Assembly: GCA_002841695.1 (NCBI GenBank)
Contig: PHAN01000004.1
Span: 84,291-148,290 of the forward strand
Direction: 5' to 3'
Source of the DNA: Elusimicrobia bacterium HGW-Elusimicrobia-1
GTDB taxonomy: Bacteria; Elusimicrobiota; Endomicrobiia; PHAN01
DNA length: 64,000 bases
The notes beneath the pieces are model-generated. The model did not search any database, was not told the DNA's origin, and saw only the letters and a program-made list of their open reading frames with translations. Positions within the stretch are counted from its first letter, which is position 1; each line of letters begins with the position of its first letter. Position numbers and translations under genes: made by a program. Below are positions 24,701-33,586 of this stretch, one piece after another.

Positions 24701-27700
24701 AAAACCTTAACGCCGGAGTTACTCATTATTACCGCATCATACCGGTGAACGGCAACGACCTGGCCTATGCCGCGTTCAACTTCCCCACCGCTTCGACGAG
24801 AACTCTGCCTTCTCCGGTTGCGACGTTTACCGCTACGGCATTTACGAATGATTCCATAACGTGGCAGTGGTCGGTCGCCGCGGGCGCGGATTTTTACAAC
24901 CTTTATAACGCCGCCACTGACGCGCTTGTTCAGACGCTCGGCGACGTTGTTTCTTATCAGGAAACAGGACTCGGCGTAAACGCTCAGGCGGGACGTTACG
25001 TCCGCGCGCACAATACGTCCGGTTCCGGAGTTCTTTCGCCCCGCAACACTTTCTACACGCTTGCCAACGCCCCGACGGCTTTAGCGGTAACCGGAGTCAC
25101 CACCGAAAGCGTTTCGCTTTCGTGGAGCAACAACTCCAATCCCGGCACCGTCAGATACGAAGTGTCGCAATCTACGGATAACTTTTCTACGAGTTTCTCC
25201 ACGCCCGTAACCCTCGGCGCCAATCATTTAACCACCACCGCCGATATCGGCTCGCTGACCCAAAACACCACTTACCAATTCCGCGTCCGCGCTTTCAACG
25301 GCGACGCCGCGGCTACCGGATTTGTCACGGCGGTCAGCACTAAGACCGCCGCTATCGCGGTTGTTACGCTGATAAATGAAAACTTCGATGGCGGCACTTA
25401 TGCTCCGGCCGGCTGGTTATCTATAAACGTTACATCCTCAACCACGCGCTCGGTCAGTTCTCCCGCCAGTGTGACTAACTTTACGGCGGCAAACTACTTG
25501 TTTACTCCGTTGCTTGAGTCGCCGGTCACTTTGACTTTCCAATTATACGTTACCGGTGTGCCATCCACATTTACCGTGCAGGTCGGAACATCTCAAGTTA
25601 CCACCGGCACGTGGACGACCGTCCACAGCACCGGAGGTATAGCAACCACATGGCAAGAACAGACGGTGGATTTGTCGTCGTATCAAAATGTTTACGTGAG
25701 GATGAACAGAACCGCAGGGTCCAACACGTTTAACGTAGACGACGTACTTGTAACCGGGTTTCCAAACTTAATACCGCCCGCGCCCATATCCAACCTAACC
25801 GCTCTTGCCGGCGCCTCGGAAGGTCAGTTAAATCTCCGCTGGACGTCTCCCACGGCCGACGACGGCGCGTCCGTCGCGTTGAACGGCGGATACGTCATAA
25901 AATACTCGTCGGTCCAAATCATCAATTCGTCGAACTTTGACGCGCCCGCCTTCGCCCACGGCTCCGTGACCATATCCACGAACGTCGCCGCCGGCACGGC
26001 TGTGGGATATCCGCTTTCTCTTACGCCCGGAACATCATACTGGTTCGCCATAAAATCCACCGACACAGCGGGCAATCTTTCCGTGTGGAATTCATCCGCG
26101 AATGTCTCGACGATAAACACCGCCGCCTATGGCTGGGCTTATGACGCCGCGCCTCCTGCGCCGGCCAACCTCGCCGCGACCGTGTCGGACAACTCCATAA
26201 AGCTCACGTGGGACGCCGTCGCCGCCGACGACCTCTCGCACTATGAACTTTTCTATTCGTCCACCGACCCCTACGATTTCTCGGACAACCTCGTGGCGAC
26301 CGTAACCGTCAATACCTCGTTTACCCACACGGGTCTTGAAGATCACGTCACCCATTATTATAAGGTGAGGGCGGCCGACCTGCCCCCGACGGTTCTTTAC
26401 AGCGATTTTTCAAATATCGTTTCCACATTCCCGCGCCCGTCGGCGCCGTTCGCTCCGTCGCTGGCCTATGATTTGTCGGCCACGACTACGGACTCAATCA
26501 AATGGGTCGTAACCGATACCGCCGCCAACGAGACGGGACTTCATATTTCATCCGCCGCGAACGACGGAGCGCGTCTTTGGTCGAGCAATTCTCTGGCCGG
26601 TTCGGGCGGCACGACTTCATGGATAGAAACCGGGTTCAACGCCAACGAAGCCATAACCCGCTATGCCGAGGCGTCGAACGCCGTCGGAAGCGCGTGGTCG
26701 GGTTCGCTGACCCGATACACTCGCGCCCGCGCTCCTTCGACGCTTGTCGCAGACGCGGTTTATTTCTCGTCAATGACACTCTCCTGGGACGCCAACGGCA
26801 ACCTCGGCTTGCCCAAATACGAAATCTCGATATCGTCCGATAAATTCTCGGTATTTTTCGCCACGCCGATTGCTCTTGCGGCCAGTCACACCGCCGTCAC
26901 CGCCGACATAACCGGACTCGTTCAGGGAACCACATACTGGCTCCGCGCCCGCGCCTATAACGGCGACAATGTCGCCTCGGTATTCTCGTCCACGATTAAC
27001 TTTATCACCGCGCGCGTTCCGACGCAATATCTTAAAATCGCCAATCCGGGGTTTGAGATGTCTCCGGATTTAACCGGCTGGACGAACGCCGGCTCTTCCG
27101 CCTCCGACCCGACGAGGTCAACCACTTATAAACGAAGCGGCTTGTATGCGGCCAAATTCCTGGATCCTCTCGGCACTTTCTTCCCCAGCGCGTCGCGCCG
27201 CAGAATTATGTCGTCAACATCCACCGTTACGGCGGGGAATAATTACTCCGTCGGGATGTGGGCTTATGTGAGAAATGAAGCGGGCTCCGTCGGCGATTCA
27301 CAGTTACGGATTGGTATTCACTGGCTTGATGTCAATAGCGTAGGTATATCTACCAGTATTTCGTCGGCCCTGTCTCTTTCCGCATTCAGCACGTGGGAAA
27401 AACTCTCATATTCCGACGTTGCTCCCGCCGGAGCCGTGGCTGCGGTTATGATTATAGATGTATGGGAAAACGTCAACAACAATAATGACATATACATAGA
27501 CGATGTGGACAACCTTTCCGATATCACGCCCCCCGGCGCGATAACCGACCTTGCCGCCGTCAAAGGAACCAACGCCGGAGAAATAAATATCTCATGGACG
27601 GCCCCCGGCGACGACGGCTACGCCGAGAACAACGGCGCGTCCGCAGTTTATACTTTGAGATACGCGACTTATCCGATGGTTGCCGCTTCTTCCTGGACGT

Positions 27701-30700
27701 GGCGCAACAACGCGATTGTTTATTATCAGCAGTGGCCCGTCTCCGCCGTCGGGACGACCGAGAGCCGCACTCTTTCGCTTGTGCCGGGCGTTACATATTA
27801 TTTCCTGATGAGGACTTACGACGCGGCCGGCAATGTCTCGGAGTTCGACACTAATTCTCTGGTCGCGCAATCCTCCGCCTGCGCGAAAGAAGGCCGCACC
27901 GGCGGGCAAATTGTAATCAATGAAATCAATTGCAGTAAGACCCCGAACTGGATTGAATTTTATAACGCCTCGACGTCTACGGTGGATATGTCGAGCTGGA
28001 AAGTGTTTGAGGTCGCCGAAAGCACTTTCGCCGCCGTCAAAACATACAGCAGTTTCTCGCTGCCCGCCGGGCATTATCTGGTGCTTTATTTCGGATCGAG
28101 CGCTTCCGACAGCGCCACTCCGTACACGGCATCCGGCGACACATATTATAAAACATACACAAATAACACCGGCTTGACGGAGACGGATAACGCAATCGTC
28201 GTTAAAAATTCGGCCGGCGCATGTGTAGACGCGATGTTTTACGCCGATGGCAGCGGCTCTCTGACCAATTCAACAAGGTACAAAGTGGCTCTCAACGAGG
28301 CGATAACCAACAATCAGTGGACGGCGCCTATCAGCCCCGGCGATGAAGATGTCGAAAAATATTACACCGCTTCGTCGAAATTTTTGAAATCGGGACTTAC
28401 CCTCGCGCGCGACGATAAATCCACCGACGGCACCAACCCCTCTAAAGCGGAGTGGCACGTTCACGCCTCGCCCACCCCCGGCGGCCCGACGGAAGGATAC
28501 AAAAACCGCGTCCCCGACACAACGCCGCCCGCGCAGATAAATAATCTGGCGGCGGTTACAGGAGACAATCGCGGAACCATAAATCTGACTTGGAATGCCC
28601 CCGGCGAAGACGGCGCGACAAATACCGCTCAACTCTACATAGTAAGATACTCGCCCAATATTATTGCCGACGACGCCGGATTTGACGCGGCCGAGGTCAA
28701 GTATAACGACAAATCGTTCACGTACGCGCTCGATTCCAATGTTTACGAGACCATAACATGGAACCCGTCCGCCCCCGGCGCGGCTCAAAGTTATGCCCTC
28801 GGGTCGCTTGCGCCGGGCGTGACCTATTACATAGCCGTCAAGACGGAAGACGAGCAGCCGAACAGGTCGCTGTTGTCCAACGTTGTGACGTTATATGCGT
28901 CAAACAGCGTGGGCTCGAACGTCAGAATAAATGAAGTTGCGCCGATGGAGACCAACGACTGGATAGAACTTTACAACGCGACGACGAATCAGATAGATTT
29001 GAGTGGTTGGGAGATATGCACTAACATTCAAGGCACCGATATCTCCGGTGTAATCGAAGCAGGGAGTGACTACAGTATACTCAAGACTATCCCATCAGGG
29101 TTCGTTCTGCCGGCGACAAGTTATGCCATTTTGAATATGGGCTATGTTACCCCGCCGGCCGACGAGACGAGCGCGGATACCAACGGAAACGGCTGGCGCG
29201 ATCTTTATAGCGCAAACTCTCTGATGGATATCGCCGGGGTTGTTTTCATAAGAAATAAAAACAAGACATTTGTTGACACTGTCGCTTATTCTGACGGCAT
29301 AGATAATCCCAACTGGTCCAATTTGTGGAAATGGTTCAACGGCCACCGTCAATGGTCGCCGGCTACGGCCTCTATGACCGACGCCGCCGACTGGTCGGCC
29401 GCTTCGGGCGGAAGGGTTCAGGGCAGAACATTCGGCCGCGACTCTTTCTCCACCGATACCGACGATACCGCCGCCGCCAAAGACGACTGGAAGATTTTTG
29501 TCGTTCCGACCAAAGGCGCCCAGAACGACGACGTTCCGCCCGCCGCGATAACCAATCTCTCCGCTTTGGCTGACCCTGACGTCGAGGGGAAAATAACTCT
29601 CACGTGGACAGCCCCCGGCGACGACGGCATCATCGGCAACAATTCCGGCGGATATTATATCGTCAAATACGCGACATTTTCCGTCGTTGACATAAGTTCA
29701 TGGACTTGGTGGAACTCAATATCCACGACAACCGCCCCGAACGTCGACAAGGGCTGGAAAATAAAATCTCCGCCGTCCGCGGTGGGTTTAACCGAAACGC
29801 AGATACTCACCGGCCTTTATCCCGCCTCGACATACTATTTCGCCGTCCGCACGGTTGACGATGTGGCCAACTGGTCGGCGCTTGATTTGCAGATAGGCGA
29901 CGCCGACCCCGCCGTGCAGGCGCAGGCCATAGCCACCAACCTTCCGCCCGCCGCTCCGACGGGAGTGGCGGCAGCCGCGGGCAACAGGACGGCCGCGCTG
30001 TCGTGGCTTGCGAGTCCGGCCCTCGACTTAAAAGAATACAGGATTTCCAGTAACACCGTCAATGATTTCTCCGACGGCGGCACCACGCTTGCGGCTGTGG
30101 TATCGTCCGCAACGCTCACGTACGACGCCGCGGGACTTTCAAACGGCGTCACATATTACTTCTGGATACAGGCGATGGATGTCTCCAACCTGACCGGTTC
30201 TACGTCGACGGTGGTTTCGGCCCTGCCCGTAATTTCTCCGCCGTCGGGACTTGTCGCCGCCCACAAAGGCACGTGGGTAGAACTTTCTTGGACCGCCTCT
30301 CCCGATTCCGCTTCGACGAACTTCGCCGGTTACGCGATATACCGCTCGTCGGTGTCGTCTTCGTCGGACTTCAATCTGCTGGCAGTCCTGAGCGGCGGCG
30401 GGTCAACCACTCACTACGACACGTCCTCGGTCTCGGCCACTCAGACCTATTACTACTTCCTGCGTTCGTCGGATACTGCCGGGCCCGAAAGCGCCGCGAC
30501 ATCGGTCGTTACCGCCGTCCCCGACGACAAAGGTCCTGTTATAACGGTGATAAGCCCCGCGGCAAGCACGGTAAACGTGGCCGTCAAAGGCTCCAAAATA
30601 GTTCTTGAGATTTCCGTTCGCGAGGACGAGACCACTCCGTATATTTCCGGTATAGATGCGTCTTGGACGCTTGTCGCCTATTCCACGGCCTCCGGCGGCG

Positions 30701-31680
30701 CGGCTGTGCACGTGTCGACGCTTGAAATGGTGGCGAACAGTAATTCTTACGGGCAGGGGGGGCTGCTCGCCGCGAAATTCAGATTATCCCTCGATGCGGC
30801 AACACCCGGCATTATCCCCGAACTTAAAGACATACTCGCCAACGGAGGCACTTTCTTTTTCTACTTTGTGTCGGTGGATAACGCTTTGAATATATCGTAT
30901 GTGGGGCCTTACGTAGCGTTTATTCAGTCCGAGGCGCGCGTTGTTTCCGTCGTGGCCGCGTCGGCCGGCGGCACGGTAGCCCTCGCCGACGGCAACCCCG
31001 AAGACGGAGAAACTTCCGTAACGATACCCGCCGGAGCGTTGTCGCGGGACATTACCATAACGATTGAGCAGGCCAACCCCGCCTCGTCGGCTATAACCCC
31101 CGCGGCGAAGGAATCCACGATAAATACATCCGTAAACTCCGGCCGTCCCATAGCGGTTTACATCTTCGGCCCCGAAGGGACGATTTTTGCCAAACCCGTT
31201 ACAATTACGCTGCTTTACTTCGAGGATGGCGGCGTGATAAAAGATATCAACGGCGATACGATAGCCGGCGCCACCGAGGACGATTTAAGGATTTACCGCT
31301 GGGACGGCGTCGAGTGGAGATTTATCGGCGGTACCGTCGATAAGATAAAGAATACGGTGTCGACGAAAGTGTCCCACTTCTCGGTTTACGCCCTATTCAA
31401 TTCAAAAGGCGCTCCGCCCAAACCCGTGGCGATGGAGAAATTTATAACGCCCAACTCCGACGGCATCAACGACCGTTTGGAGTTCGACGGCTCGCCCGCC
31501 GACTTCAAAGAAATAATTATCTACGACATAAACGGACGTCTCATAAGGAAACTCGAAGGCGAAAGTTTCTGGGACGCCAAAGACGACTCAGGCAAGGTCG
31601 TCGAGATAGGCGCCTACATCTGGCGCGCGGTCTACACGAACGGCACGGCAAACTACGGCACCGTTGTGGTGGCCAAATAA
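21715..31680 (+). CDS. Giant exported multidomain surface protein (kelch-like, FN3 array, lamin-tail domains, CHU/FlgD-like C-terminus)
   Basis: A protein of 3321 residues. After about 33 residues comes a hydrophobic signal (SFFVVSLLIISSKLNVFA). Residues about 60-345 form kelch-like propeller repeats (LAWAGGDFIYALRGG, LAWAGGNFVYATQG). Long tracts of fibronectin type III-like modules follow, interrupted by a jelly-roll-like insert near 1218-1350 (NENFDG...PAGW), a carbohydrate-binding-like module near 1773-1935 (ANPGFEMSPDLTGW), and two lamin-tail domains near 2064-2262 (VINEINCSKTPNWIEFYN) and 2401-2609 (RINEVAPMETNDWIELYN). A ZU5-like domain follows near 3075-3235. The C-terminus (ITPNSDGINDRLEF...DINGRLIRKL) is of the FlgD/CHU_C kind used for export or anchoring by type IX systems. 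The PorV-like gene 4 bases downstream fits that. Probably adhesin-like; ligand unknown. Confidence 0.88.
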   Translation: MKNRGAISAIFSNVKSARRNAVSGGLFDFVRKTSLAAVRSFFVVSLLIISSKLNVFATGQSLDSWVWVASAPVAAASGVSVADTNTDVYIFRGGAISFLKYSPTTNNWVWLSSAPVATGTGSDLAWAGGDFIYALRGGFTNEFWEYHISGDSWTVKTALTVNVSSGASLAWAGGNFVYATQGETAEFYMYDIAANVWVSTTSLPLTIGGECEIVWDGGNYLYVYRDKASTTFYRYNLTTYSWATVTGWPWGTSTPGTGASLVWNKVTDTNNNLFGHRGAGSSQFARYCITHSSWNCTQDGFPYSDPVDTPSAIDTYRGQRLAVVGDYIYCYGGSAAASGKYFLRYRWRDVAAPGAITGFAAATGATGGEINLSWTSPGNDSYTGALPVGSTFYIQYATWTGVNFSTDTRPPTGGYDLSIPTGPVTPGTSVYYTLGSLTGGVTYYFRIWSRDNAGNWSDISVGATSWAQVFPVIPAKPSWVTGEIEVTTGSIKWVLKNEHTDTAELFLATGQSVPQRIVGAELGQILTTETTSWTEYDLDPNTAYTRYGEAYLATGSSWSSGLTKYTLAIPPAAPTAVALSYNTIDVSWAGSPTPPSKYIIARSVDNFATPWSTAAVVLAPGTTHQDTGLAANTGYKYRIYVINGDDVMSPAPSPDSAATLTYPAAPTAFAASNVYITSITWQWTASAGGADGYRVYMASSPSTMAADVAAATTYDEDALGANAQYGRFAVAYNATGESLASNQTTVYTMAFAPTALEITNVFSSSVTLSWTDGVNPAGTIYGVARADSSGFAGSTTFYNFSDGLTAATASADGLGGGATYYFRVWAFNNGQVASAYSNEVSTVMPPGVPGAPDGLYGLAVSTTVIKWEWNITLNATFYQICGPDPDTLIANIEDDVLAGGATTWLEHGLNLNANYTRYVKAGNASGLSAASVAAARYTYAHPPAALVAAAVSSSTINLSWDDSGAAQYQVWVSTTGPGTEPLTNPTTTVALTYSHENLNAGVTHYYRIIPVNGNDLAYAAFNFPTASTRTLPSPVATFTATAFTNDSITWQWSVAAGADFYNLYNAATDALVQTLGDVVSYQETGLGVNAQAGRYVRAHNTSGSGVLSPRNTFYTLANAPTALAVTGVTTESVSLSWSNNSNPGTVRYEVSQSTDNFSTSFSTPVTLGANHLTTTADIGSLTQNTTYQFRVRAFNGDAAATGFVTAVSTKTAAIAVVTLINENFDGGTYAPAGWLSINVTSSTTRSVSSPASVTNFTAANYLFTPLLESPVTLTFQLYVTGVPSTFTVQVGTSQVTTGTWTTVHSTGGIATTWQEQTVDLSSYQNVYVRMNRTAGSNTFNVDDVLVTGFPNLIPPAPISNLTALAGASEGQLNLRWTSPTADDGASVALNGGYVIKYSSVQIINSSNFDAPAFAHGSVTISTNVAAGTAVGYPLSLTPGTSYWFAIKSTDTAGNLSVWNSSANVSTINTAAYGWAYDAAPPAPANLAATVSDNSIKLTWDAVAADDLSHYELFYSSTDPYDFSDNLVATVTVNTSFTHTGLEDHVTHYYKVRAADLPPTVLYSDFSNIVSTFPRPSAPFAPSLAYDLSATTTDSIKWVVTDTAANETGLHISSAANDGARLWSSNSLAGSGGTTSWIETGFNANEAITRYAEASNAVGSAWSGSLTRYTRARAPSTLVADAVYFSSMTLSWDANGNLGLPKYEISISSDKFSVFFATPIALAASHTAVTADITGLVQGTTYWLRARAYNGDNVASVFSSTINFITARVPTQYLKIANPGFEMSPDLTGWTNAGSSASDPTRSTTYKRSGLYAAKFLDPLGTFFPSASRRRIMSSTSTVTAGNNYSVGMWAYVRNEAGSVGDSQLRIGIHWLDVNSVGISTSISSALSLSAFSTWEKLSYSDVAPAGAVAAVMIIDVWENVNNNNDIYIDDVDNLSDITPPGAITDLAAVKGTNAGEINISWTAPGDDGYAENNGASAVYTLRYATYPMVAASSWTWRNNAIVYYQQWPVSAVGTTESRTLSLVPGVTYYFLMRTYDAAGNVSEFDTNSLVAQSSACAKEGRTGGQIVINEINCSKTPNWIEFYNASTSTVDMSSWKVFEVAESTFAAVKTYSSFSLPAGHYLVLYFGSSASDSATPYTASGDTYYKTYTNNTGLTETDNAIVVKNSAGACVDAMFYADGSGSLTNSTRYKVALNEAITNNQWTAPISPGDEDVEKYYTASSKFLKSGLTLARDDKSTDGTNPSKAEWHVHASPTPGGPTEGYKNRVPDTTPPAQINNLAAVTGDNRGTINLTWNAPGEDGATNTAQLYIVRYSPNIIADDAGFDAAEVKYNDKSFTYALDSNVYETITWNPSAPGAAQSYALGSLAPGVTYYIAVKTEDEQPNRSLLSNVVTLYASNSVGSNVRINEVAPMETNDWIELYNATTNQIDLSGWEICTNIQGTDISGVIEAGSDYSILKTIPSGFVLPATSYAILNMGYVTPPADETSADTNGNGWRDLYSANSLMDIAGVVFIRNKNKTFVDTVAYSDGIDNPNWSNLWKWFNGHRQWSPATASMTDAADWSAASGGRVQGRTFGRDSFSTDTDDTAAAKDDWKIFVVPTKGAQNDDVPPAAITNLSALADPDVEGKITLTWTAPGDDGIIGNNSGGYYIVKYATFSVVDISSWTWWNSISTTTAPNVDKGWKIKSPPSAVGLTETQILTGLYPASTYYFAVRTVDDVANWSALDLQIGDADPAVQAQAIATNLPPAAPTGVAAAAGNRTAALSWLASPALDLKEYRISSNTVNDFSDGGTTLAAVVSSATLTYDAAGLSNGVTYYFWIQAMDVSNLTGSTSTVVSALPVISPPSGLVAAHKGTWVELSWTASPDSASTNFAGYAIYRSSVSSSSDFNLLAVLSGGGSTTHYDTSSVSATQTYYYFLRSSDTAGPESAATSVVTAVPDDKGPVITVISPAASTVNVAVKGSKIVLEISVREDETTPYISGIDASWTLVAYSTASGGAAVHVSTLEMVANSNSYGQGGLLAAKFRLSLDAATPGIIPELKDILANGGTFFFYFVSVDNALNISYVGPYVAFIQSEARVVSVVAASAGGTVALADGNPEDGETSVTIPAGALSRDITITIEQANPASSAITPAAKESTINTSVNSGRPIAVYIFGPEGTIFAKPVTITLLYFEDGGVIKDINGDTIAGATEDDLRIYRWDGVEWRFIGGTVDKIKNTVSTKVSHFSVYALFNSKGAPPKPVAMEKFITPNSDGINDRLEFDGSPADFKEIIIYDINGRLIRKLEGESFWDAKDDSGKVVEIGAYIWRAVYTNGTANYGTVVVAK

Positions 31681-31684
31681 AGTA

Positions 31685-32707
31685 ATGAAAAGAATGTTCT
31701 CTGCGACTATCGCGGTAACGGCGGCGCTCGGGATAATTTTCTCGGCGGCCGCTCCGTCGCGCGCCGCGTTCAAAGAAAATATATGGGCGGCCAGGCCGTC
31801 GGCAATGGGCGGAGCTTTCTCGGCCGTCTCAAACGACGTTTCGGCGATATTTTTCAACCCTGCGGGACTCTCCCAGATAGAGCGCCCCGAGGGGAACTTC
31901 GGCTACACGCAGAAGTTTATGGGACTTCCCAATGTCACGGTCGGCAATATGTCGGCGATGTTCGGCTATCCCGCAGAAAAGATAGGCGCTTTCGGACTGG
32001 GATATTTCTCGTCGGACGTCTCGTCGCTCTATTCCGAACGGACGATTGCGCTGACATACTCGGCGCCCATACACAAAATGCTCGGCACAAAAACTCTGAA
32101 GGTGGGAAAACGCTCTATGGAGTTTCCTAAACTCTCCGTGCCGGTTTACGCCGGTTTGAATCTTAAAATGCTCTCGATAAATTACAATATAGGCGACGAC
32201 CCCCGCGCCGCCCGCGATCCGGTTTTTGACGGCGGTCAATCGGCCGGAGGCCTTGCGGCCGACATCGGATTTTTGGTGAAACCTGCCGATAAACTCTCGA
32301 CCGCCCTGGTAATTAAAAATCTTATCTCTCCGAATCTGGCCATAGGTAAAGATTCCGACGACAAAAAAGCTTCCGAAGCCGCCCCTATGGAAATTGGTCT
32401 GGGTGTGGCGTGGCGTTTCGGCGATTTCGGAACGTTTGAGGACTTCGTCGCCGCTCTCGACATCGCAAACCGCGCGCCCAAGGACGGCGCCGCCGAAACG
32501 AACTGGCGACTTGGCGCTGAATCGTGGTTCGGCTATCACAGATACGCGGCCCGTCTGGGAATCAACAATACGGAAATTGCTTTGGGCGGCGGTCTTGTCA
32601 GGACGTTCGGTAATCTTGAACTTCAGGTGGATTATTCGTTCGCGCTTCCTCTGGCCGTGTCCGACAATTCGGGACATCACCGGCTTTCAGTAACGACAAG
32701 GTTTTAA
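31685..32707 (+). CDS. PorV/UPF0164-like outer-membrane beta-barrel protein
   Basis: A 340-residue protein with signal peptide (MFSATIAVTAALGIIFSAAA). The mature start shows the family signature ARPSAMGGAFSAVSNDVSAI followed by FFNPAGLSQI, then alternating amphipathic strands (LGYFSSDVSSLY, IALTYSAPI) up to a C-terminal strand ending in TTRF. In Bacteroidetes PorV helps type IX secretion by receiving proteins with C-terminal sorting domains. Start ATG 31685 is preferred over GTG 31664, which would overlap the giant gene. Only 4 bases separate it from that gene, so they form an operon. It is one of four related barrels in the window. Confidence 0.85.
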   Translation: MKRMFSATIAVTAALGIIFSAAAPSRAAFKENIWAARPSAMGGAFSAVSNDVSAIFFNPAGLSQIERPEGNFGYTQKFMGLPNVTVGNMSAMFGYPAEKIGAFGLGYFSSDVSSLYSERTIALTYSAPIHKMLGTKTLKVGKRSMEFPKLSVPVYAGLNLKMLSINYNIGDDPRAARDPVFDGGQSAGGLAADIGFLVKPADKLSTALVIKNLISPNLAIGKDSDDKKASEAAPMEIGLGVAWRFGDFGTFEDFVAALDIANRAPKDGAAETNWRLGAESWFGYHRYAARLGINNTEIALGGGLVRTFGNLELQVDYSFALPLAVSDNSGHHRLSVTTRF

Positions 32708-32796
32708 GTCGTAGAAGAAACAAACGCTCCGCTTACAACAACATAACTCCCGCGGCGGAAAAAATAAAAAGCGGGCAGAAGTCATCGGGAGGATAT

Positions 32797-33435
32797 GTGT
32801 TCAAGAAACTTTTTGTGGCATTGGCGGCCGCCGCGGTAATGTCCGGCGCCGTGTATGCGGAGACGACACCGGCCAGAGAAATAGTAGTAACGGCCGTCGA
32901 AGTCGCGCCTATGGACGAGGGTCCCGTAAAGGGCCTTGCCAAAGTCGTGATAAACGACGTGCTTGAAATTTCCGAAATTCAAGTGCTTAAAGTCGGCGGC
33001 AGGACGTCTCTTAAATTCCCGGAGTACGTCTCAAAGGCCGGCAAAGTGTATCCGCAGATTTCCGTGCAGACCAAGCAGGCCAACGACGCTATACTTCAGG
33101 CGGTGGAGACCGGCAAGCCGTCGGCATCGAAAGCCAAAGCGATATCGTTTAAAGTAACTAAGTTCTCAAAGTACACCGCGCGCGGCGGAAAACAGTCATC
33201 TTTAAGAGTTTTCGCGGCGGTAATGTTTAATGACGCCATCGAGGTGGAGTGTAAGCTTATGGAGGGGAAAAAAGGCCCGTGGATATCGTGGCCCGCCCGC
33301 GCTCCCGAGGACGGCGGCAGGAAGTGGATTAATCAGGTCATCATCAAAAATAAAAACGTGAAAGACGCCATAGAAAAAACCCTCACGGACAGATACACCA
33401 AAATGGGTTCCGGTGGCGGGGACGAGTACGAATAA
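32797..33435 (+). CDS. Exported protein with two tandem SpoVG-like domains
   Basis: A protein of 212 residues. The GTG start at 32797 is chosen because GGGAGGATAT lies directly before it and the frame begins with a clean signal peptide (MFKKLFVALAAAAVMSGAVY, cleavage after AYA-like VYA). Residues 29-108 (VVTAVEVAPMDEGPVKGLAK, then INDVLEISEIQVLKV) and 117-200 (ISFKVTKFSKY, then LRVFAAVMFNDAIEVECKLM, WISWPARAPEDGG) each align with the SpoVG fold (IT-x-V-R ... A-x-I-x-D ... AMPS-R-x-DG). SpoVG is normally one cytoplasmic nucleic-acid-binding domain of about 85-95 residues. Duplication plus export is unusual. The C-terminus is acidic (GGGDEYE). Confidence 0.75.
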   Translation: MFKKLFVALAAAAVMSGAVYAETTPAREIVVTAVEVAPMDEGPVKGLAKVVINDVLEISEIQVLKVGGRTSLKFPEYVSKAGKVYPQISVQTKQANDAILQAVETGKPSASKAKAISFKVTKFSKYTARGGKQSSLRVFAAVMFNDAIEVECKLMEGKKGPWISWPARAPEDGGRKWINQVIIKNKNVKDAIEKTLTDRYTKMGSGGGDEYE

Positions 33436-33468
33436 ACTTTGCATATAGTTTACTTCAACCGTCTCGAT

Positions 33469-33502
33469 GAACGGGGTGTATTCCGCCCCGTTCGTTGTTT
33501 TA
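33469..33502 (+). terminator. Rho-independent terminator after the SpoVG-like gene
   Basis: GAACGGGG (33469-33476) pairs with CCCCGTTC (33486-33493) around a 9-base loop, followed by GTTGTTTTA. It ends the transcript that begins with the giant gene or the SpoVG-like gene. Confidence 0.7.
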
Positions 33503-33586
33503 TGCGGCGGCGTTTTTACGCCCGCTCTGCCGAGGCCTCGGTAAATATGAAGTCGCGTCGATAGCGCCCGCGCAATCAGAGGTTCT

